From Methylomarinum sp. (lineage in GTDB: Bacteria; Pseudomonadota; Gammaproteobacteria; Methylococcales; Methylomonadaceae): 9,221 nt of DNA. The DNA lies in NCBI GenBank assembly GCA_013139755.1, contig WTAG01000486.1:1-9221 (forward strand). Direction: 5' to 3'. The notes beneath the pieces are model-generated. The model was not told where the DNA came from. It made no database searches and worked only from the letters and a program-made list of their open reading frames with translations. The translations under genes were made by a program, and so were the position numbers. Every line of letters starts with the position of its first letter. Within the stretch, counting starts at the first letter, position 1. Below are positions 5,631-9,221 of the stretch, in pieces.

Positions 5631-7139
5631 ATGTCATTAGCCGTAGTTTATAGTCGAGGTCGCTCAGGCATTGAAGCGCCATTGGTAACAGTGGAAGTCC
5701 ACATCACCAATGGCTTACCTGCGCTTAGCATTGTTGGCTTACCGGAAGCGGCAGTCAAAGAAAGCAAAGATCGTGTGCGCGGGGCAATTATAAATTCACA
5801 CTTTGAATTTCCCATTCAACGCATCACTATTAATCTAGCCCCTGCTGATTTACCCAAGGAAGGCGGACGTTTTGATCTGGCCATTGCTTTAGGCATTTTA
5901 GCTGCATCAGATCAAATCCCCAAAAATACCCTTGCTGAGTATGAATGTGTAGGTGAGTTATCACTTAGCGGAGAACTACGCCCGATTATTGGCTCGTTAC
6001 CTGTTGCCATCCATACCCGTAATGCAAAAAGATCACTCATTTTACCGCTGGATAATTCTGCCGAAGCCGCTTTAGTTAAACAGGCATCGCTTATTCCAGC
6101 AAGTAGCTTACTTGAAGTTTGCGCGCATATTAGTGGGCAAAGGTCACTACCCAACTATATTCCACAGGATATAGCAAAAGAATCAGAAATTGCGCTTGAT
6201 TTTGCCGATGCACAAGGTCAGTTTCATGTTAAAAGAGCTTTTGAAATCGCTGCAACGGGCGCACATAATTTATTAATGCTAGGCCCACCCGGCACTGGCA
6301 AGTCAATGCTTGCATCACGTTTGCCCAGCATTATGCCTGAGCTAACAGAACAACAAGCACAAGAAACAGCAGCGATTTCATCGATTAGTGATCAAGGCTT
6401 GGATGTTAAGCACTGGTTAAGACCGCCTTTTCGCGCGCCACACCATACAGCATCTGCCGCTGCATTAGTCGGTGGTGGCAGTAATCCTAAACCTGGGGAA
6501 ATTTCCTTGGCGCACAATGGCACTTTATTTCTTGATGAATTGCCTGAGTTTGATAGAAAAGTGCTGGAAGTATTGCGCGAGCCTTTAGAAACCGGACATA
6601 TCACTATTTCCCGTGCCAGCCGGCAAGCGGATTTTCCGGCCAAGTTCCAGCTTATCGCCGCTATGAATCCCTGCCCATGCGGGTATTTAGGCGATGCCTC
6701 AGGACGTTGTCATTGCACATCTGAACAAGTAGCCAAATACCGCGCCAAGATATCAGGCCCGTTGCTGGATCGTATCGACATGCATCTTGAAGTGCCTCGA
6801 GTTTCACATGAAGTTTTGCGTAAAGGCTCGTTAGAAGGCGAAGAAAGTAGTGAACAAATTAGAGTCCGTGTAATGACTGCGCGTAACAATGCATTAGAAC
6901 GTCAAGGCAAAGTTAATTCTGCACTCAGCCCTGCTGAGGTAAAGTCACTTTGTACTTTGTCAGAACAAGGCCACCAAATTTTAGAACAAGCGATGGATCA
7001 GTTTGGTTTATCTCACCGTGCTTATCACCGTATTTTAAAGCTCGCCAGAACCATTGCCGATTTAGCCAACTCAGAACAAATTGAAATACCGCATTTAAGT
7101 GAAGCCATTGCTTATAGGAAATTAGATAGAAGCAAGTAG
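5631..7139 (+). CDS. comM: YifB/ComM family Mg-chelatase-like AAA+ ATPase
   Basis: This 502-residue protein is full length for ComM, a hexameric AAA+ helicase that promotes branch migration during integration of single-stranded DNA in natural transformation and is widely kept even in non-competent species. Residues 1-170 form the N-terminal ChlI-like domain (VEVHITNGLPALSIVGLP; NLAPADLPKEGGRFDLAIAL). Walker A is GPPGTGKS (218-225), Walker B LFLDEL (299-304), and the cysteine-rich NPCPCGY (346-352) with RCHC (359-362) is the family's zinc-like insertion. GPLLDRIDMH (376-385) carries the sensor/arginine region, and the C-terminal helical part ends LSEAIAYRKLDRSK. The start MSLAVVYSRG matches the family N-terminus, although the ribosome-binding site is weak. 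The TAG stop runs directly into the GTAG head of a REP. Confidence 0.93.
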   Translation: MSLAVVYSRGRSGIEAPLVTVEVHITNGLPALSIVGLPEAAVKESKDRVRGAIINSHFEFPIQRITINLAPADLPKEGGRFDLAIALGILAASDQIPKNTLAEYECVGELSLSGELRPIIGSLPVAIHTRNAKRSLILPLDNSAEAALVKQASLIPASSLLEVCAHISGQRSLPNYIPQDIAKESEIALDFADAQGQFHVKRAFEIAATGAHNLLMLGPPGTGKSMLASRLPSIMPELTEQQAQETAAISSISDQGLDVKHWLRPPFRAPHHTASAAALVGGGSNPKPGEISLAHNGTLFLDELPEFDRKVLEVLREPLETGHITISRASRQADFPAKFQLIAAMNPCPCGYLGDASGRCHCTSEQVAKYRAKISGPLLDRIDMHLEVPRVSHEVLRKGSLEGEESSEQIRVRVMTARNNALERQGKVNSALSPAEVKSLCTLSEQGHQILEQAMDQFGLSHRAYHRILKLARTIADLANSEQIEIPHLSEAIAYRKLDRSK

Positions 7140-7169
7140 TAGCCTTGATGCAACGAAGTGGAATCAAGG
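7139..7169 (+). repeat. REP-like palindrome abutting the comM stop, upstream of a RAYT fragment
   Basis: GTAG (7139-7142) is followed by CCTTGAT (7143-7149), a 13-base loop and ATCAAGG (7163-7169), a perfect 7-bp stem. GTAG plus hairpin next to a RAYT gene is the typical arrangement for a RAYT and its cognate REP, since these enzymes recognise the GTAG head and the hairpin. The REP starts at the last base of the comM stop; because the sequence is GTAGTAG, the stop itself can also be read as part of a GTAG. Confidence 0.75.
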
Positions 7170-7174
7170 TTTTT
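7143..7174 (+). terminator. REP hairpin followed by T-run: probable comM terminator
   Basis: The CCTTGAT/ATCAAGG stem (7 bp) is followed at once by five T (7170-7174), the form of a rho-independent terminator. The stem is only moderately GC-rich and the loop is long (13 bases), so efficiency is uncertain. It lies directly after the comM stop codon. Confidence 0.5.
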
Positions 7175-7197
7175 ATACAGTCTAAGGAAAAACAATT

Positions 7198-7404
7198 ATG
7201 GTTTTTTATCGGCGTAACTTTACAAAAGGCGGCACTTATTTCTTTACCGTTAACCTTAAAAACCGACAATCAACTGTTTTAACTGATTCTATTGACTTAT
7301 TACGAGAATCATTTGCTTTTGTACAAAGGCAAAAGCCTTATACAATTATTGCTATAGCGATATTGCCCGAGCATTTGCACTGTATTTTCATGATTTTTGA
7401 ATAG
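7198..7404 (+). pseudogene. Truncated REP-associated tyrosine transposase (RAYT, TnpA_REP / Y1_Tnp)
   Basis: This 68-codon fragment begins at ATG with AAGGA about nine bases upstream. The N-terminus YRRNFTKGGTYFFTVNL (4-20) is the characteristic RAYT start, followed by IDLLRESFAFVQRQKPYTI (32-50) and the metal-binding H-x-H motif PEHLHCI (57-63, His59 and His61). In complete RAYTs the next residues are usually WTLP and another 80 or more residues follow, including the catalytic tyrosine. Here the match ends after codon TGT ATT (about 7386), replaced by FMIFE and a stop, so the enzyme cannot be active. RAYTs are HUH-type single-strand transposases that move REP/REPIN sequences. The REP at 7139-7169 upstream is its probable cognate element. 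The loss coincides with the end of an opposite-strand HTH remnant. Confidence 0.85.
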
Positions 7405-7566
7405 TGCTGAGCTTCTGGTTCAATTGTTTTTGTCTCCCAATGATTTATTGACGCGTCACTAACACCAATTATTTTTGCAACATACTTCTGAAACTATTTA
7501 TTATCCAACCTCTTCGCACTTAATATTATCTCCCAATTTTTTGATTCGCCTAGGATACTTAGGCAT
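7386..7566 (-). pseudogene. Remnant of an Xre-type helix-turn-helix regulator gene
   Basis: On the minus strand the sequence from ATG (7564-7566) reads MPKYPRRIKKLGDNI to about 7522. A frameshift follows, the frame continues as KRLDNK, hits TAG at 7494-7496, and goes on as FQKYVAKIIGVSDASINHWE, then TKTIEPEAQHYSKIMK to about 7386. This matches, from memory, the pattern of a short Xre/Cro-type family (YPxxxKTLGDHIRKRRLDLGLLQKDVAKIIGV..., then xxxTIxxWExxxxEPxxxHYPKII). The helix-turn-helix is the AKIIGVSDASINHWE part. One frameshift and one stop (Leu codon TTG to TAG is the simplest change) break it, and the last residues are missing where it meets the RAYT fragment. It is too short and broken to be functional. 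The family call is mine by eye. Confidence 0.6.
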
Positions 7567-7879
7567 CTGAATTTTTACAGAAAATTTTGCATACTAAAAA
7601 GGCAACGCAGGTATGTACTTCTATCGCAACAATCAGTTGAAAGCGTGCATATATTTTACGTGCTAGTTTCAAATATTCTGTTTACATGCCGCCGCCCTCA
7701 TCGGCAAAAAACCATGAGAACCCATATCAGACCCTTAACAAATTAAGTTTGAAAAAGAATTTATGTGAATGCGGCAGATATGTGTAATTAACCCAAAACC
7801 AATTCGATCCTCTAACTTTCCAATCCATTATTTTCTAGTTATTTATGTTAAGTACCAATAAAACATAATAAATCAGGGC
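7567..7879. other. Non-coding, apparently decayed stretch upstream of merR
   Basis: No intact gene is seen in these 313 bases. A 40-codon minus-strand open frame (7681-7559, containing EYLKLARKIYARFQLIVAIE) begins after a TAA and has no start codon; it reads like protein but I cannot assign it and it may be a gene relic. A hairpin TTATGTT/AACATAA (7843-7849 with 7862-7868) lies just before the merR promoter. The rest is AT-rich without clear signals. Confidence 0.4.
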
Positions 7880-7911
7880 TTGACCTATGTCCAACACACA
7901 GGTTTTAGAAT
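7880..7911 (+). promoter_or_regulatory. MerR-type promoter with 20-bp spacer and internal operator dyad
   Basis: TTGACC (7880-7885) is the -35 and TAGAAT (7906-7911) the -10, separated by 20 bases instead of the usual 17, the hallmark of promoters activated by MerR-family DNA distortion. Between them ACCTATGT (7883-7890), CCAAC, ACACAGGT (7896-7903) form a dyad with 7 of 8 matching pairs, with the ACCT...AGGT ends typical of MerR-family operators such as those of MerR, CueR and ZntR. It lies directly upstream of the merR gene, so autoregulation is expected, and the small exported gene downstream may be controlled through it. Confidence 0.75.
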
Positions 7912-7919
7912 AACAAACT

Positions 7920-7926
7920 AGGAGGT
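7920..7926 (+). promoter_or_regulatory. Strong Shine-Dalgarno of the merR gene
   Basis: AGGAGGT is a full-length Shine-Dalgarno seven bases before the ATG at 7934. It is much stronger than those of the neighbouring genes and fixes the merR start. Confidence 0.8.
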
Positions 7927-7933
7927 AGTAAAA

Positions 7934-8395
7934 ATGTTACTTCAAGTAAAAGAACTAGCTCACCATTGTAATGTGTCTCCAGAAACGATACGCCACTATA
8001 CCCGGATCGGACTTCTATTACCTGATCGCAATCCGGTTAATGGCTATTGTCAGTTTACTGATAGCGATACGAAACGTTTGAATTTTATCAGGAGGGCAAA
8101 AAAGCTAGGGTTTAGCTTAAATGAAATTAAGCATATTCTTGCCAAATGCCAGAAAGGAAAATCTCCTTGTCCGACGGTTCGTATTTTGATTGATCATCGA
8201 ATCAAGGTAAACAGGGCGCGATTGGAAAAACTCATGGAGCTTCAGGTACGTATGGAACAAGCGCTCTCGGACTGGACAGACATGCCGGATAGCCCACCTG
8301 GTGGAGATAATATCTGCCAATTGATCGAATCTTTTGGCACCAATTATGAGTCAACTACCACATCACAAAAGGGGGAGATCTACACAATTAACTGA
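7934..8395 (+). CDS. MerR-family regulator, probable heavy-metal sensor
   Basis: This 153-residue protein has the MerR winged helix-turn-helix at 1-70: VKELAHHCNVSPETIRHYTRIGLL (two segments of 5-28), then RNPVNGYCQFTDSDTKRLNFI, and the RAKKLGFSLNEIKHIL block. A long dimerisation helix runs at about 81-112. C79 in KSPCPTVR aligns by eye with the metal-binding cysteine near position 79-82 of MerR, ZntR and CadR, and C128 in GGDNICQLIES lies in the C-terminal metal-loop region. C72 may add a ligand. This pattern fits a thiol-coordinated metal sensor (Zn, Cd, Pb, Hg or Cu), but the metal cannot be read from sequence. The C-terminal tail (about 133-153) is long and polar. The gene has its own MerR-type promoter and a perfect Shine-Dalgarno. 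It is followed after 99 bases by a Met/His-rich exported peptide gene, its likely partner. Confidence 0.88.
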   Translation: MLLQVKELAHHCNVSPETIRHYTRIGLLLPDRNPVNGYCQFTDSDTKRLNFIRRAKKLGFSLNEIKHILAKCQKGKSPCPTVRILIDHRIKVNRARLEKLMELQVRMEQALSDWTDMPDSPPGGDNICQLIESFGTNYESTTTSQKGEIYTIN

Positions 8396-8494
8396 TTAGA
8401 ACAATTTCACCATCGTCCCATCTTAATTATTTTTTAAATATATAAGACACTTTTTTAAAACGTTCTTTCTAAGAATACACACAAAGGTAATAAA

Positions 8495-8770
8495 ATGAAA
8501 AAAATTATATTAACAATTATATTGAGTTCTTTTATATCTGTAATAGCAGTTGCTGATGACCATGTAATGAGGAATGATAACCCCAACGCTTCAGCTTCAG
8601 TAATGACAGGAAAGCATATGATGAGTAAAAGCCCCAACGCTTCAGCTTCAGTAATGACAGGAAAGCATATGATGAATTCTAACCCAAACTCTTCAAGTTC
8701 TAATACTGGAGCGGCAAAAACAAATAAAAAAACAGAGAAAAGATATACAATTATCAAGTACAAAAAATAA
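8495..8770 (+). CDS. Small exported Met/His-rich repeat protein, putative periplasmic metal-binding peptide
   Basis: This 91-residue protein of unknown family has a clear signal peptide: MKK, a hydrophobic core to about 18, and probable cleavage after AVA at 20. The mature 71 residues are low-complexity and probably disordered. A 17-residue unit (NPNASASVMTGKHMMSK, 29-45) is repeated at 46-62, and a third, eroded copy starts NPNSSSS at 63. Each unit ends in KHMM, and HVM occurs at 23-25, giving three His-Met clusters spaced for soft-metal binding, comparable in style to SilE or CusF/PcoE-type proteins but not recognisably homologous. The C-terminus is lysine-rich. The start is supported by AAAGG upstream of the ATG. 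It follows a MerR regulator with metal-sensor cysteines. The metal-binding role is inferred from composition and context. Confidence 0.7.
   Translation: MKKIILTIILSSFISVIAVADDHVMRNDNPNASASVMTGKHMMSKSPNASASVMTGKHMMNSNPNSSSSNTGAAKTNKKTEKRYTIIKYKK
8581..8675 (+). repeat. Tandem 51-bp coding repeat in the Met/His-rich gene
   Basis: Bases 8581-8624 and 8632-8675 are identical over 44 positions at a 51-base offset, including all silent positions. The seven-base remainder of the unit differs. A third unit beginning at 8683 is only recognisable at protein level (NPNSSSS). Identity at silent positions indicates a recent duplication or gene-internal homogenisation. The period is a multiple of three, so the frame is kept. 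Confidence 0.9.
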
Positions 8771-8817
8771 CCTTAGTGATAGTGTAACAAAATATCACTT
8801 TGGTATTTTAAACAAGT

Positions 8818-8842
8818 CCATGGCCATAGTGCATGGTCATGG
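8818..8842 (+). terminator. Hairpin downstream of the Met/His-rich gene, possible terminator
   Basis: CCATGGCCAT (8818-8827) pairs with ATGGTCATGG (8833-8842) over 10 positions with one G-T pair and a 5-base loop AGTGC. It is followed by ATTT rather than a long T-run, so termination is uncertain. It is the strongest stem in the region, 48 bases after the stop codon. Confidence 0.4.
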
Positions 8843-8852
8843 ATTTACCCAT

Positions 8853-8888
8853 TAGGCTGACAATTATTTTTTACTACTTATCAGCCTA
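8853..8888. repeat. Inverted repeat with AT-rich loop
   Basis: TAGGCTGA (8853-8860) pairs perfectly with TCAGCCTA (8881-8888), and the stem extends inward by CAA/TTA with one G-T. The loop is T-rich. On the minus strand it could serve as a weak terminator for transcription coming from the right; the function is unknown. Confidence 0.4.
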
Positions 8889-9097
8889 GGTCCAGATATC
8901 TTCACATAACCATCAAGCGAATCTACCTCAGATGTTAATCAGCATCCAATAGTTTCCACCTATCAGCGCCATTTGTTTCTAATTAAAAATTATATGATGC
9001 TGATTTATTAGTTGGATCTAAGACACTAAATATTTTACAACGGGAATGTTTTAATGCTGAAACTGGTAAAATTTTCACGCTAATTAACATATCCCTT

Positions 9098-9110
9098 GAG
9101 ACCTTTGCAC
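9098..9110 (+). mobile_element. Possible IS5-family terminal inverted-repeat motif (fragment)
   Basis: GAGACCTTTGCAC matches, from memory, the terminal repeat of several IS5-group elements. If real, the element would extend to the right, beyond the window. No matching inverted copy or transposase motif is seen in the 111 bases that follow, so this could be a remnant or chance. Confidence 0.25.
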
Positions 9111-9221
9111 AAAGAGGTATATATCCCCCGTTGAACCAATAGTCAATTTTTTTAAATTTATTGCTCTTTAAAGGAGCAATATTCTCTGAAAAAACACGGT
9201 TATTCATCTGTTTTTCTCATT

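Larger units (their letters stand above)
8771..9221. other. Right-end region without a supported gene
   Basis: After the two hairpins (8818-8842 and 8853-8888) I see no convincing coding sequence. A 74-codon minus-strand frame (8983-9207) has no good ribosome-binding site or recognisable motif. GAGACCTTTGCAC at 9098-9110 resembles an IS terminus, and a 21-base hairpin ATTGCTC/GAGCAAT lies at 9160-9180. The region may be insertion-element debris. Confidence 0.4.

Noticed and set aside
5912..6154. Minus-strand frame inside comM
   Set aside because: Antisense shadow of the conserved comM coding frame; no motifs.
6392..6643. Minus-strand frame inside comM
   Set aside because: Antisense shadow over the Walker B region of comM.
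6925..7269. Minus-strand 114-codon frame across the comM end and RAYT start
   Set aside because: It overlaps two recognisable + strand coding regions and a REP; no protein family features.
8117..8320. Minus-strand frame inside merR
   Set aside because: Antisense shadow of a clear MerR gene.
8581..8675. Two-unit repeat considered as a CRISPR array
   Set aside because: Only two near-adjacent units with a 7-base gap, in frame within a coding sequence; a tandem protein repeat.
8455..8763. Minus-strand 102-codon frame with a duplicated hydrophobic segment
   Set aside because: Its repeat is the antisense image of the 51-bp coding repeat; the + strand frame has the signal peptide and ribosome-binding site.
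8893..8964. Minus-strand peptide-like stretch TSEVDSLDGYVKISGPRL
   Set aside because: Short frame directly after a stop with no start codon; could be a relic but cannot be assigned.
8983..9207. Minus-strand 74-codon frame
   Set aside because: No ribosome-binding site, no recognisable motif, and it reads through the IS-end-like sequence.

Overview
The window looks like an AT-rich gammaproteobacterial chromosome segment. The clearest marker is the ubiK-comM gene pair (ubiquinone-assembly accessory factor next to the YifB/ComM AAA+ ATPase), a common gammaproteobacterial neighbourhood. Several short GTAG-headed palindromes (REP-type sequences) and a relic of a REP-associated transposase fit this. 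A methanotroph- or sulfur-oxidiser-like genome is possible, but that is a guess from overall feel and not shown by the sequence.

Left part (1-4680). The C-terminal tail of an unidentified membrane protein enters from the left on the + strand. It converges on five minus-strand loci: an AhpD/carboxymuconolactone-decarboxylase-like protein, a membrane-bound GGDEF diguanylate cyclase split by one in-frame TAA, a small exported BamE/SmpA-like protein, an RlmI/RlmK-type SAM methyltransferase and a 3-hydroxyisobutyrate-dehydrogenase-family reductase. A REP pair (REPIN) lies between the first two convergent genes. A second REP lies upstream of the AhpD-like gene and creates a false N-terminal extension. 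A decayed third copy lies before the reductase gene's 3' end.

Centre (4681-7175). A MarR regulator with a C-terminal four-cysteine module is transcribed divergently from the reductase across a 67-bp spacer containing a dyad. It is followed closely by ubiK and comM, which may be read as one unit. A REP directly after comM can also fold as a rho-independent terminator.

Right part (7176-9221). This looks like an accessory region with decay and acquisition. A RAYT transposase fragment is cut off just after its HLH motif. It abuts, tail to tail, the remnant of an Xre-type HTH gene carrying a frameshift and a stop. Next comes a metal-sensor-like MerR gene with a textbook MerR promoter (long 20-bp spacer, internal ACCT/AGGT dyad) and a perfect Shine-Dalgarno. 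Downstream is a small exported Met/His-rich protein with a recently duplicated 51-bp repeat. The MerR gene and this peptide form the best candidate for an undescribed system: a metal-responsive regulator with a dedicated periplasmic metal-binding peptide. The last 450 bases hold hairpins and an IS-end-like motif but no convincing gene.
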